Source: Lytechinus pictus (taxonomy: Eukaryota > Echinodermata > Echinoidea > Temnopleuroida > Toxopneustidae). From it: 64,000 nt of DNA. Shown in pieces: positions 26,401 to 34,566 of the stretch. Below the pieces are notes generated by a model. It was not told where the DNA came from. It searched no databases and saw only the letters and a program-made list of their open reading frames with translations. The DNA lies in contig NW_026974140.1 of NCBI RefSeq assembly GCF_037042905.1, positions 14,372,001 to 14,436,000 of the forward strand. The letters are read 5' to 3'. Positions within the stretch are counted from its first letter, which is position 1; each line of letters starts with the position of its first letter. The translations under genes and the position numbers were made by a program.

Positions 26401-29400
26401 GTAAAAAGCAAACTGAATCACAATTTATTGTTATTATTTGGTTGGCATCACCTGTGCATGGGGGGTAAAAAGCAAACTGAATCACAATTTATTGTTATTA
26501 TTTGGTTGGCATCACCTGTGCATGGGGGGTAAAAAGCAAACTGAATCACAATTTATTATTATTTGGTTGGCATCACCTGTGCATGGGGGGTAAAAAGCAA
26601 ACTGAATCACAATTTATTATTATTTGGTTGGCATCACCTGTGCATGGGGGGTAAAAAGCAAACTGAATCACAATTTATTATTATTTGGTTGGCATCACCT
26701 GTGCATGGGGGGTAAAAAGCAAACTGAATCACAATTTATTATTATTTGGTTGGCATCACCTGTGCATGGGGGGTAAAAAGCAAACAATCACAATTTATTA
26801 TTATTTGGTTGGCATCACCTGTGCATGGGGGGTAAAAAGCAAACTGAATCACAATTTATTATTATTTGGTTGGCATCACCTGTGCATGGGGGGTAAAAAG
26901 CAAACTGAATCACAATTTATTATTATTTGGTTGGCATCACCTGTGCATGGGGGGTAAAAAGCAAACTGAATCACAATTTATTATTATTTGGTTGGCATCA
27001 CCTGTGCATGGGGGGTAAAAAGCAAACTGAATCACAATTTATTATTATTTGGAAGTTTCTCTCTAGAAATAAACGCTCCCTGCAATAACTTTTATAAAGC
27101 TTTAAGCACTCATGGGCATGTATGCTGTTATCAGTTGGATTAAAGAACTGTCTACTACTTATATGATAAACTTTGCCCATTGCTGAGCAATTATTATATT
27201 TTTACAAAACTCTTTTTGGGCCAAATTTGAATTTATACATACTATTAAAACACTTGATGGTTATTTGGGGTTTGTAGCTGAATTTATGTTTAAATTTGAA
27301 TGCTGTTTCTAATTATAGCATGTACCACAGAATCAGTGACCACCAGCCACTTTTGATAATGCACTGGTATGTTTTATACAAAAGACTGAACAATAAATAT
27401 TTTGATCCATATGTTGTTTGAAGTAATAGAAGCTCACCAAGAAGGTTGTTGTGATATTACTGAAAGTGACATTTGTTTCCTTTATCTTTCACAGCCCTAG
27501 TAGTAGTGCCACTAGCAGCAGTAGTCCGGGAATGAATAATATCAGCACAATTAGTTCCATCGGTAGCATCAACAGTACCCCTAGTCCTGCACCTACAGGG
27601 CAACCTATACAATCAACCTATAGTCAACCAAGCAATCCCATCCCTCCAGGGCCTCCCTCAGCTACTCTACCACCACCTAACATGCCAGACTTCTCTAAGC
27701 CACCACCATCAATGCAGGGTGAGTTATGGGTGAGGGATGGAAAGATGGGTGAATGGATTGTTTGATGAATGAATTGTTTAATAGTTGGATGAATTGATGG
27801 ATGGATAGATTAATGGAGGGATGGAAGGATGGTTGGATGATTGTATTTTTGGATGTAAATAATACTGAATCTTGATTTTTCAGTGAGTATCACTAGAATA
27901 TATAGATGTTAATATTTAACAATTGTTAGAGCTCTGTACTTGATTTATTTCAATTCTTGAGGTCTCATCAACCATTACTTTAAATGCTTAACATGCACTT
28001 AATAACATTCAGTATAACTTATGGTGTCTTTGAAAGGGCAAATGTTTACTATAAGAATGCATAAAATGCAATTTGTATATCAGAGGATCAATATATTAAG
28101 ACTGTAACTTTAATTTAATGCCTGTTTGTAATTTACCAGGTCCTCCTCCTCAAGGTCCCCCTCCTCAAGGGCCCCCTCCTCCTCATATGACCGGGCCACC
28201 TCCCAACATGGGAGGACCCCCTCCTAACTTTTCAGGGCCACCACCGATGTTTGGAGGTAAGTACCTTCATCTGCCCTCCCCTTTGCATATTGAATGATGG
28301 GAAATCCCATGAAGTATGTAGGTTTGAGGACCTTCCTACAATGATGTATGTCTCTGCTTTATGATTCATTTTGAAAGATGTAATGCCATCAAAGTATAGG
28401 AGACAGAATATGTGGTTGTGAATAATACGCAATTGCAAATAAATTTATCAGATAGATTCAGAGAAAAATATAATATACATTTATGTTAGCAAATGTAGAT
28501 TTTCCAAAATGTTAACTCTCACTGACCCATTGGCCAAGAGGTTAACAACTGTTCAGCTGTATATGCGTAGATTTTGAGACAACTTAGTTTTGACTATATG
28601 CTCGGTATGAATACCCACTACTATAAAATGACTGATGAAAACACTGTAGTTTCATGATTAATATACTACCACCTACATTGATGCACTCATTGAAACACTA
28701 AACGAATTTATATTTCTTGATATATAGCTTCGAAGTTTTATAATATCACATGATATTCCAGCTGAAACTCTTGTCAGATTTCAATTAATTGAGTAAACTT
28801 TACTTTGCCTACATTTTATATAAACTTTGGTATCACAGATTTGTTGGTTGGTTGTGAATTAAACTAATTTGCTTGTATCCTTTCTAGATGGTAATTACCC
28901 TCCACCACCCAACCAGTCTGGTGGTCCACCAATGTCAGGCCCACCGCCCCCTATGGGAATGCATGGTGGTCCACCACCACCTAACATGGGCCCACCACCT
29001 ATGGGCATGGTTAGAGGGCCACCCCCTCCCATGGGTGGTCCACCACCCCATATGGGTATGCAAGGCCCCCCACCAGGGATGGGAGGCCCTCCACCAGGCC
29101 CACATGGACCCCCGCCGATGGGAATGCCTCCTGGTGGTAACTGGATTAGACCACCTCCACCCTTTGGGAGACCAGGTATGTTACATGTGTAGACTTGTCT
29201 CAATATATAAAACAAATTTACAGGAGAGGATATACCTGTTAAGTGGGATGGGAAAGTCAAACATGTGTCTCAAAGGAATTTGTATTATCACAGGACCCTG
29301 AAGCATAATATACACAATCAATTATACCATTAAGTGTAACTGAATGCATGGCAAACCAAGTAAAAGAGATAAATTACAATTGGTTCGAAATATCAATTGT

Positions 29401-32400
29401 AACTCTAGATGTTACAGGTCTTAGCGTTGATGCCGCTTTTCAGGCAAAGTTAGAACGAGAAGCCGTGGCTGTTTATTAAACCAGACAGTAGAAGTGGTTA
29501 GCAGTAGTTTCAGGGTAAATTAATCTGAAAATCTGATTTATTGTAACGAGTGGTATCACCTGTATTTTTCTTTCATACCATTCGCTGCATTAGTTATTGC
29601 TTCATCTCTCTCAATGTGCAATTTTTTTATTTTTCAATCCTAGATGGACCCCCACCTCCTTTCTATGACCAGCCCCCACCTATGGGTGGACCAGGAATGG
29701 GACCCGGTCCTGGTGGTCCTCCACCTATTGGGTCTGGACCCCCTCCTATGGGTATGCCACCCAAGTCTGGGGATTCCAAGACCTACTCTCAGTTTAAGTC
29801 TAACTGGGCTACCAGAGGTAGTGATACAGAAAGTGATATCAGCAGGTGGGTTGATGTAGTTGTTAGGTGTGCTTATGTTCCTTTTTGAGATTTTATTATA
29901 GATGACAAGTTACTGACACCAGACTTTGTGAAAAGTGATATTAATTGCTGTAATATAAGCTGTATCTCATGACTCAGCCAATTATACCATTCAAATTGAA
30001 TCATAGGCATCCTTTTAACCGATTCAGCCTAAATTGTAGCACAGGTAGTGAGAAAATAATGGTACCATATGAGGCAAGGAGAATATGTATTGCAATTTTA
30101 CATAACATCTATCTTAGAAATGTGTACTTGATTCAAGCTCAGGTTGCAAAAAATCTATTTAAGGATGTATACCTCATAAGTGCCAAATTTCCTATTGAAA
30201 TGAAATGAAAATGGAAAAAAAAGGGAAATCTATATTTCATTCTTTGTAATAATATTTTTTTGTTTTGCCCAATTAATCGTGGGCTCAATCGGCATCCATA
30301 GTGCAGCGCCAGATCAATGAGGCTCTATCTCTTGAATTGTTGAACGCCAAACAGGGATGCAGCAACTCCCATCTTTGAATGTCTTTTGGTCTGACGCGAC
30401 CGGGGCTTGAACTCCTGGGGGGCGTTTCATGAAAGGACTTGTCGGACATTTTATCCGACAAGTCCCATTTTATCCGACAGTTACCATAGGAACAGTGCCT
30501 CTCTGCCAATCAAAATCATGGAAAGATGTCAGATCTGACAACTTGTCGGATGAAAATATTGATGAAACGCTCCCCAGACTTCCTGGTTGTAAGACGGATG
30601 CTCTACGAACTGAGCCAACACACCGTTTATTGATACTAGATGTCTTAACTTTGTTTAAGAACAGAAGAGGAATTGTAAATGCGTTTAGTTCAAAACATAT
30701 TTTGGCCGGACGTATTTTGTTATTTATTGATTGAAAACCCATAAAAAAGTGTTGTTCTTTTTTAAAGATATTATTTGGGAAAATTATTGCTTTTTTTTCC
30801 GTCTCTTTTGATTATAGTGGGAGTGAAGATAATAATAAAGAGTCAGATTATGACAGAGACTACCGGGAATTCAGTAAATTTCTCAACAGGTAGGTTGAAT
30901 CCATTGTTGTTGATTGATGATGATGAAGATGATTATGATGATGGTGGTAATGATGACGATATGATGATGATAATGATGATGGAGATGATGATGATGAGAG
31001 TGTAATTAATAGTCAAAACCTTTTTCAAATTTGTCAAGAAATATTGTCATGTCATAAGAGGTGAATGTCTTGTTCATTGCATATTTCTGACAATTATCTG
31101 TTGGCTAGTTCAAGCTTAGTGCAATATGCTGGAGAGAATATACATATAATTGGATGTGCATGACAAAAAAAAAGATCTAAAGTTTAGTATCAATTTCATT
31201 TACAGTAAAGCTGAGGAAGACAGAGCAAGAGAATACAGCAGAGAAAGACGGGATAGACCCAGCAGAGACCGTAGCAGGGACAGGAGTAGAGATAGAACTA
31301 GGGAGCGAGATCGCGATCGTGACAGAGACAGAGACCGTGATAGGGATCGTGATCGGGATAGGGACCGTGAACGTGATCGCGATCGTGATAGGGAGGGTAG
31401 AGATAGGGAGCGGGAAACCAGAGACAGGGATCGTGATCGAGATCATGAAAGCCGCAGTAGAGACCGTGATCGTGATCGAGATCGTGATAAGGAGAAGGAG
31501 AAGGAGAGAGACAAACGGGTTAAGGAAAAGAGTGAAGACAAAGATGACAGAGTTAGAGATCGATACAAGGATTCTAGGCACAAATCATCAAGAAGGTAAG
31601 CCAGGGGTATCTTCATGAATTCATTCACCAGTCATTTGCACTGACAAATGTTAAAAGCTACTGGAAATCCCTCTATCTGATTGGCTAAGAGCAAATTAGT
31701 TAGTGAAAATCACTGACAAATTGTGAATTGTGAAAAACATGAAAGAATTCCGGTGTTTGTGATTTATAGATAACATGAAAATAGCAATTCATCGCAACCT
31801 TTGCAAGGGCCAAACACATTTGCAGGTGTGGTCGTATATTTCTCAAAATACCCACCACAAACCCCTAATAGCCATTGTTTGAAGTTGGCAGTTGATCAGG
31901 GATCTTTGTTTCTCAGGGCATGGGGTTTGAAACCATATTGGTGTGCCATGGGGCCCTTTGGGAAGCAGCTGTCCTCTCCCTCAGAATAGATCTTGGCCCG
32001 ATAACACAAAGGTTAGCCATATATTGTACCTTGACTTTCACAATTAATTGTACATTGTAGTATATGCAATCAATTGTAAAAAAATGTTCAAAGATCATTG
32101 CTAAGCTTTGTGTTACGTACTCCTGATGTTGTTGGTCATCTAGGGCACATTACAGAAAGAGTTCTGTTTTAAAACACGTCCATAATATGTGTCAATCGCT
32201 GATGTGGTTTACGGTACACCATGTGGAGTATTATAGAAACAGTGGATAGAATAATATGTGGATAGTGGATAGAATCACAAAATAATAAACAGTGGATAGA
32301 ATCATGTGTGTTTCATTGGTTGAAATCAAGTTGATTTTTAAATTTTTTTAGTTGTGCTTGAGCGGCTTGATTGCATCTCTTTATGCGTGGGCCCCAGGGA

Positions 32401-32678
32401 AATTAATTACAAATGTTTATACCAGTTGGGCTGAAAGGAGCAATGATATTTGACATCATGTTTCTTTGTCTTTCTCATTTTCACCCCTTTCTTTGTACAC
32501 CCTGTTATATAGGAAACGAGACGAAGAGGATGACAGGTACAGCTCACGTCACAGGCACAGACACTCCCGTCGGGATCGGGATAAAGATGGGGGTGAAGAA
32601 TTTGAGATGGAAAACCCTGCCAGTGGAGTAGAAGATCTAAATCCATCTCTTGTAGGCGATGCATACCATTCAGACTAG
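4852..32678 (+). CDS. FIP1L1: FIP1-like pre-mRNA 3'-end processing factor
   Basis: Sixteen exons join in frame to 2418 nt, 805 aa: 4852-4888, 18207-18246, 18718-18808, 19691-19866, 21592-21659, 22055-22189, 22764-22885, 23407-23458, 23942-24179, 27495-27718, 28140-28256, 28888-29175, 29644-29845, 30818-30889, 31206-31595, 32513-32678. FIP1 is the CPSF subunit that binds U-rich RNA and poly(A) polymerase in the nucleus. The evidence is, in order: N-terminal EDSWLYG; an acidic Asp/Ser tract before VTIGPIKTG; the diagnostic Fip1 motif [18 protein letters not shown] with YCEKQRRIR (about 178-212); a Ser-rich middle; a long Pro/Gly/Met region (about 380-590); and an Arg-Asp repeat C-terminus. The order matches animal FIP1L1; the Pro-rich part looks long. 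The start is in good context (AACATGG). Intron 1 is 13.3 kb and repeat-filled. Confidence 0.95.
5513..5683. repeat. Long nested hairpin in FIP1 intron 1
   Basis: The arms starting CTTCGGTCTCTGTA and ending AGACTGAAG fold around a centre near 5593-5603 (TTTTGGTCT...AGACCAAAA). The left arm also carries its own inner palindrome (CTTCGGTCTCTGT...ACAGAGACCGAAG). Mismatches show it is not brand new. Confidence 0.85.
5888..5922. repeat. Small palindrome ATGAGGTCC...GGACCTCAT
   Basis: A nine-base perfect stem around a short AT-rich loop. Its core resembles the CATGGACCT ends of the hairpins at 690 and 3234. Confidence 0.6.
6517..6579 (+). other. Candidate cassette exon in FIP1 intron 1
   Basis: Between CGACAG (6511-6516) and a strong donor CCG|GTGAGT (6580) lie 63 nt, open in exactly the frame that would join FIP1 exon 1 (phase 1) to exon 2 (phase 1), encoding [20 protein letters not shown]. 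The acceptor's pyrimidine tract is poor. It may instead be a first exon of another transcript, or chance. Confidence 0.3.
7542..7691. repeat. 150-bp foldback with perfect 16-bp palindromic centre
   Basis: CTCACACGTATAAATAATT at the left pairs with AATTATTTATATGTGTGAG at the right. The centre 7601-7616, GGTCCGAGCTCGGACC, is a perfect palindrome. A few mismatches lie between. Confidence 0.88.
8120..8345. repeat. Dispersed repeat fragment, inverted relative to 13.4-15 kb copies
   Basis: GGCCAAGTAAAAAAAGATAG followed by TAGTTGATCGT is the reverse complement of the end of the tandem copies at 14070-14100 and 14960-14994. Two internal TGATGAGGGAGGT-plus-TTACTATTT segments follow. Confidence 0.6.
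8397..8451. repeat. (TA)n microsatellite
   Basis: About 26 uninterrupted TA dinucleotides, followed by TGCATGAGATATATATA. Confidence 0.97.
8779..10808. mobile_element. 2-kb element with short inverted ends ATGTTGTAACCCGCA
   Basis: The left end ATGTTGTAACCCGCA (near 8780) matches the complement of the right end TGCGGGTTACAACAT (10794-10808). Both ends have GC-rich subterminal words (ACGGGTT / CGGGTC). No transposase is seen inside. The flanks TTTATTC and TTATTCA are similar but no clean target-site duplication can be fixed. It may be a non-autonomous DNA element, or two separate copies of one repeat. Confidence 0.45.
10060..10196. repeat. 137-bp inverted repeat
   Basis: CTCGAGCGATGTTCGTGCAG on the left is complementary to CTGCACGAACATCGCTCGAG on the right; the outer GCTCGACCA pairs with TGGTTGAGC. 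A related half occurs at 7889-7945. Confidence 0.85.
11187..12180 (-). pseudogene. Tc1-like transposase, left arm, frameshifted
   Basis: Two overlapping frames (12180-11551 and 11567-11187) together cover a transposase: N-terminal helix-turn-helix ([20 protein letters not shown]), then the catalytic region with FTDESRFSL, the second Asp in FMDDNARAH, and [14 protein letters not shown], ending in the usual C-terminal tail. The frame break is at 11547-11572, where GACCTCATCCCTG is tandemly duplicated. The N-terminus before MLEAG is out of frame with the MPRYS-like start just upstream (near 12210), suggesting a second lesion. Inactive as read. Confidence 0.92.
12283..13104 (+). pseudogene. Tc1-like transposase, right arm, frameshifted and 3'-truncated
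   Basis: The same protein as the left arm with one visible residue change (VSHSVI for VSRSVI). The same 13-bp duplication at 12891-12916 breaks the frame between RDEVQG and PIVVPF. After NPIEHVWD it jumps to terminal sequence, so about 80 C-terminal residues are missing. Confidence 0.92.
13419..14100. repeat. Tandem duplication, copy 1 (about 0.7 kb)
   Basis: Starts TAGAAAACTCGCCAGAAAAT and ends TTTTTTTACTTGGCC. It matches 14296-14994 over its length with scattered substitutions and small indels (for example a GTATCACTGCC repeat present only here). Short open frames inside are interrupted and differ between copies. Confidence 0.9.
14110..14278 (-). repeat. Fragment of the 52-kb repeat between the tandem copies
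   Basis: GATATAGGGGTAATCAAGTA through TATAGTAGTTTTCAAAGTCA is the near-exact reverse complement of about 52064-52235. So this spacer and the start of the array in RFXAP intron 3 share a repeat family. Confidence 0.85.
14296..14994. repeat. Tandem duplication, copy 2
   Basis: Direct repeat of 13419-14100, same orientation, 877 bp downstream. Confidence 0.9.
15355..15425. repeat. 14-bp perfect inverted repeat, CpG-rich
   Basis: GATCGTCGACGGCT (15355-15368) and AGCCGTCGACGATC (15412-15425) flank a 43-base loop. The outer flanks do not pair further. Confidence 0.85.
16340..16680. repeat. Two tandem AT-rich units of about 150 bp
   Basis: AGAAAATTATTTATACAAAT... and AGAAAATTATTTATGCTTAA... each follow a segment with TTCTTCTTTA, a Thr/Leu-like GGTAGAACTTCATAAGGTTC versus GAGAGCTACATGAGGATCAC word, and a CACCAA.TTCT block. 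An AATTTATATGAAATTTATTC doublet closes the second unit. Confidence 0.75.
17190..17530. repeat. Long inverted repeat (about 110-bp arms)
   Basis: CTCAGTCAGACATCGCTTTG at 17273-17292 pairs with the complement at 17433-17455. The pairing extends outward through CCGAATATCACGATTGG versus TGATTGTGATATTTGG. Arms diverge by roughly one base in six. The 108-aa minus-strand open frame at 17030-17356 overlaps it and is probably incidental. Confidence 0.8.
18207..18246 (+). CDS. FIP1L1: FIP1 exon 2
   Basis: Acceptor TTTTTAG|ATGG, donor CAAC|GTAAGT. Encodes [13 protein letters not shown] in phase with exon 1. Confidence 0.9.
18718..18808 (+). CDS. FIP1L1: FIP1 exon 3
   Basis: Acceptor TCACTCAG, donor CACAG|GTAATG. 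Encodes a Ser/Ala/Pro-rich linker ending EDPGKEPQ. Confidence 0.88.
19691..19866 (+). CDS. FIP1L1: FIP1 exon 4: acidic tract
   Basis: Acceptor TTCTTTAG, donor ATGT|GTAAGT. Encodes repeated DDSDED units followed by [12 protein letters not shown], matching the acidic segment before VHVTIGDIKTG in vertebrate FIP1L1. Confidence 0.93.
20209..21195. mobile_element. TA-flanked mariner/Tc1-type MITE in FIP1 intron 4
   Basis: Ends CAGTGCGTATCAAAAAAAAG (20209) and CTTTTTTTTGATACGCATTG (21195) are inverted, with pairing continuing to about 33 bp, flanked by TA on both sides (20207-20208, 21196-21197). Subterminal inverted words GCTTGAGTGAGCAC / GTGCTCACTCAAG occur near 20355 and 21040. No transposase frame, so non-autonomous. 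It lies within the intron between exons 4 and 5. Confidence 0.9.
21592..21659 (+). CDS. FIP1L1: FIP1 exon 5
   Basis: Acceptor CTCTTTCAG, donor CCAT|GTAAGT. Encodes [18 protein letters not shown]. Confidence 0.88.
22055..22189 (+). CDS. FIP1L1: FIP1 exon 6: first half of Fip1 motif
   Basis: Acceptor CATTTCAG, donor CCAG|GTAAGT. Encodes [20 protein letters not shown] and ends EEKPWRKP, matching the DLDAPGSINGVPL to KPWRKP stretch of vertebrate FIP1L1. Phase 1-1. Confidence 0.95.
22764..22885 (+). CDS. FIP1L1: FIP1 exon 7: core Fip1 motif
   Basis: Acceptor CACTACAG, donor TTTT|GTAAGT. Encodes [17 protein letters not shown] and [10 protein letters not shown], the most conserved part of the family. 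Confidence 0.97.
23407..23458 (+). CDS. FIP1L1: FIP1 exon 8
   Basis: Acceptor CATCACAG. The donor chosen is GGTC|GTAAGT, which keeps phase; the alternative GATG|GTCGTA is weaker. Encodes [17 protein letters not shown]. Confidence 0.85.
23942..24179 (+). CDS. FIP1L1: FIP1 exon 9: Ser-rich region
   Basis: Acceptor CTGCAACAG, donor GAATA|GTGAGT. Encodes [18 protein letters not shown] onward. The last codon is split TA|C, so retention of the intron would create TAG immediately. Confidence 0.9.
24354..27052. repeat. 61/64-bp minisatellite, about 43 units, FIP1 intron 9
   Basis: The unit contains GGTTGGCATCACCTGTGCAT, a G6 run, TAAAAAGCAAACTGAATCAC and AATTTATTATTATTT. Short units (61 bp) have TTTATTATTATTT; long units (64 bp) have TTTATTGTTATTATTT. 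I count about 43 units with almost no substitutions; exceptions near 25980 (TTCATT), 26041 (TTATTCTTGTCATTT) and 26786 (loss of TG). Open frames through it are shadows: 61 is not a multiple of 3, so three units cycle all frames. Confidence 0.97.
27495..27718 (+). CDS. FIP1L1: FIP1 exon 10: Ser/Pro-rich
   Basis: Acceptor TTTCACAG just downstream of the minisatellite intron, donor CAGG|GTGAGT. Encodes a Ser-run ([11 protein letters not shown]), then [20 protein letters not shown]. Confidence 0.9.
27728..27842. repeat. (TGGA)n-like simple repeat, intron 10
   Basis: Irregular TGGATGGA / TGAATGGA units just after the exon 10 donor. Confidence 0.8.
28140..28256 (+). CDS. FIP1L1: FIP1 exon 11: Pro/Gly-rich repeats
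   Basis: Acceptor TTTACCAG, donor GGAG|GTAAGT; 117 nt, phase 1-1. Encodes [21 protein letters not shown] repeats. Confidence 0.9.
28888..29175 (+). CDS. FIP1L1: FIP1 exon 12: Pro/Gly/Met-rich repeats
   Basis: Acceptor CTTTCTAG, donor CCAG|GTATGT; 288 nt, phase 1-1. Encodes many GPPPxGM units ending PPPPFGRP. Confidence 0.92.
29644..29845 (+). CDS. FIP1L1: FIP1 exon 13
   Basis: Acceptor AATCCTAG, donor GCAG|GTGGGT. Encodes [13 protein letters not shown] and then leaves the Pro-rich region with [19 protein letters not shown]. Confidence 0.9.
30270..30625 (-). mobile_element. tRNA-derived SINE interrupted by a MITE, FIP1 intron 13
   Basis: On the minus strand it begins GGTGTGTTGGCTCAGTTCGT (A-box), continues to CTTACAACCAGGAAGTCT, is interrupted, and resumes with a B-box region GAGTTCAAGCCCCGG and a body reaching about 30270. 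The interruption falls between the anticodon-arm and T-arm equivalents. Confidence 0.75.
30417..30575. mobile_element. 159-bp MITE with GGGG(G/A)GCGTTTCATSAA ends
   Basis: The left end GGGGGGCGTTTCATGAA is inverted relative to the right end TTGATGAAACGCTCCCC (two mismatches). Internal hairpin GGACTTGTCGGA / TCCGACAAGTCC near 30436-30470. It sits inside the SINE, so it is the younger insertion. No clear target duplication seen. Confidence 0.78.
30818..30889 (+). CDS. FIP1L1: FIP1 exon 14
   Basis: Acceptor GATTATAG, donor ACAG|GTAGGT; 72 nt, phase 2-2. Encodes [20 protein letters not shown]. Confidence 0.82.
30915..31000. repeat. (GAT)n microsatellite, intron 14
   Basis: Imperfect GATGATGAAGATGATTATGA runs just after the exon 14 donor. 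Confidence 0.9.
31206..31595 (+). CDS. FIP1L1: FIP1 exon 15: Arg-Asp repeat
   Basis: Acceptor ATTTACAG, donor GAAG|GTAAGC; 390 nt, phase 2-2. Encodes about 90 residues of alternating Arg/Asp and Arg/Glu, the RD/RE region of metazoan FIP1L1, and ends KSSRR. Confidence 0.92.
32513..32678 (+). CDS. FIP1L1: FIP1 exon 16 and stop
   Basis: Acceptor TTATATAG. Encodes [20 protein letters not shown] and the tail [13 protein letters not shown], stop TAG at 32676-32678. Confidence 0.9.
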
Positions 32679-33130
32679 ACAGGAGTAGGAACCACAAAAT
32701 AGATGCACGTAGAATAGTATTTAAAGCAACACTATCAGGAAAGAACATGGTTTCAAAACCATGTTGGTACGGATGATATAATTTGTATTCACAAAAGCTG
32801 GCTTTGAAAGAAACTTTCAAAATGTGCAAAAAGGTACCATTCAGGACCCTGTTTCTTATAAAGTAACATATAAAATATGTGTTCAATGGCATTACAATTG
32901 AAAAGCACATACCGTATGTTTAGGGCTATTTGGCAAGAGAAAGATGTGCAGATGCAGCATCAACATCTTAGAGCCAGAAATTCTGATTAATATAAGCTGC
33001 TCTTGTTTCAAAACATTTGAAATCTGTGTCTCCTGAAAATGTTGTTATAAATGTAACCCTTGTGAATCCCATGCCCTGCCCTTTAAAGATGGCTATGGGA
33101 AGTATGTCTTGTTGGGGCGGAAAACAGAAC
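32679..33130 (+). other. FIP1 proximal 3' UTR candidate
   Basis: AT-rich sequence after the FIP1 stop with no open gene. The transcript end cannot be fixed by eye. AATAAA-like words occur further downstream (for example ATTCAAAATAAAGAA near 34665 and AAATAAAAAG near 34691), so the UTR may be long and include the SINE at 33131. Confidence 0.4.
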
Positions 33131-33475
33131 AGCGTCGTGGTGTAGCGGTTCGTGACTCTCGCCTTGAAATCAGAGGGTCGTGCGTTCGAATTCCACCGTG
33201 GCCTAGTGTCCTTTGGCAAGATGTCAGTCCATACTTTGCCACTATCCACCCAGGTGTTAAATGGGTTCCCGGTAGGATGCGAAAGCCTATGTAGTGGGCC
33301 TAGCAATTGAGTCTTGTAATTCTTGTTGGAATGCTCCCCAGGGAGTGGAAAAAGTGCATACATTGTGTGTGGGCATGCCAGGATCAAATTACTGGGTAAT
33401 AATAATTACAAAGTGCGTAGGAACAAAGTGTAATAAGCGCTACATAAAAATAACTATTATTATTATTATTATAAA
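33131..33475 (+). mobile_element. tRNA-derived SINE, plus strand
   Basis: Starts AGCGTCGTGGTGTAGCGGTT (A-box TGGTGTAGCGG), B-box GTGCGTTCGAATTCCACC, a body with CCCAGGTGTTAAATGGGTTC, and ends AATAAGCGCTACATAAAAAT followed by (ATT)n at about 33458-33474. Same design as the SINE at 2161-2450, including the GCGCTA.ATAA..AT 3' word. Confidence 0.87.
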
Positions 33476-34434
33476 GTAATTAATAATTGTCTTTATTGGA
33501 TGACCATCAAGGTCTACTTCTGACAGTTATGTGAAATGGGGCCCCTGTGTGATCTTTTCCTTTTTTTCTTACAATGATTCACAAGCTATTCTGTGCATAG
33601 GTTTACATTCCTCTTATATAAGATCTAATAAGATCATTTTACATCTTCTCTTGTACTGTACCTGCTATAAGGGTATGGCAATTTGAATTCAGGATAGTAT
33701 TTTCACATGCATCTCTACTGTAAGATATAGCAGAATTCCTTTAGGAAAGGATGCCAACACTAAATTCTATACAAAGAATTTGATATGTGTATGTTGTACA
33801 TACTGTACAGTGTAAATATTGCAATTTTTTAAATGCTGATTTTGTGATTTTCTGAATATCCTGGGATATGTTTGGTGATCTTTAAAGAAAGAATTATTTG
33901 CAATCAAGGACATATTTTTTTCAAGAATCATAGATCATCTTAAAATGTTGCCATCTACGTCATTCTTTTTGTACATGTATATGGAATGTTGTACTGTTAT
34001 TCAGCTGATATGTGTATTCTCGAGACACTGATTCATTGGATAGTTCATTTAGATTTCAATATCTCTACATTCCCAATTGATTTTTTACAATCTGCGTCTG
34101 CTTAAATGATAACACATTACGCATTCTATAGACTAATATAATCATATTTTTAAAGTGATGCAGCAAAGAATTATATTTTAACCCGCTGACCTCAATAAGT
34201 TTTGTGAGATGTGAATCTTTGAAAGAAATCAGTCAATGTTTTTTTGTATCTTGCAAGTTGAGAAAGATTTTTTTAAAGAAAAAGTGGGTTTGTTGTTGAA
34301 TAGCATAGAAAGAAATGAAATGGAGATTCTTTATTTGTACTTTTGTTAAAGATTTTAATTTGATAACTCATTGTTTGGCTGGCAGAAAGACAGAAGGATG
34401 CTTGAGTGCATGCGTGGTGATTTTCAATTTTGCG

Positions 34435-34566
34435 TGGCTGGCATAAGGGCATTAGCTTAAGCACGCGCTATGTACATTATTGTGCAAGAGTTAGCACCTG
34501 TCTGCCTGACCAACAAGAATGGGAATTGACGTTCGCGTAACTCCTAATGTCCTTATACCAGCCAGA
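34435..34566. repeat. 20-bp imperfect inverted repeat
   Basis: TGGCTGGCATAAGGGCATTA pairs with TAATGTCCTTATACCAGCCA with two mismatches, about 90 bp apart; resembles short MITE ends. Confidence 0.65.

Noticed and set aside
24317..26957. Long repetitive open frames ([22 protein letters not shown] units) across the minisatellite
   Set aside because: They arise because 61-bp units cycle the three frames without stops; they lie in an intron and have no splice support.
28895..29260. 121-aa Gly/Pro-rich frame antisense to FIP1 exon 12
   Set aside because: Mirror of the Pro-rich codons; crosses the exon boundary into the intron without support.
31177..31581. Ile/Ser/Val-rich antisense frame over FIP1 exon 15
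   Set aside because: Complement of the CGN/GAN Arg-Asp repeat, not a separate gene.
33131..33205. Functional tRNA gene
   Set aside because: Same reason: SINE head with a continuing body and an (ATT)n tail.
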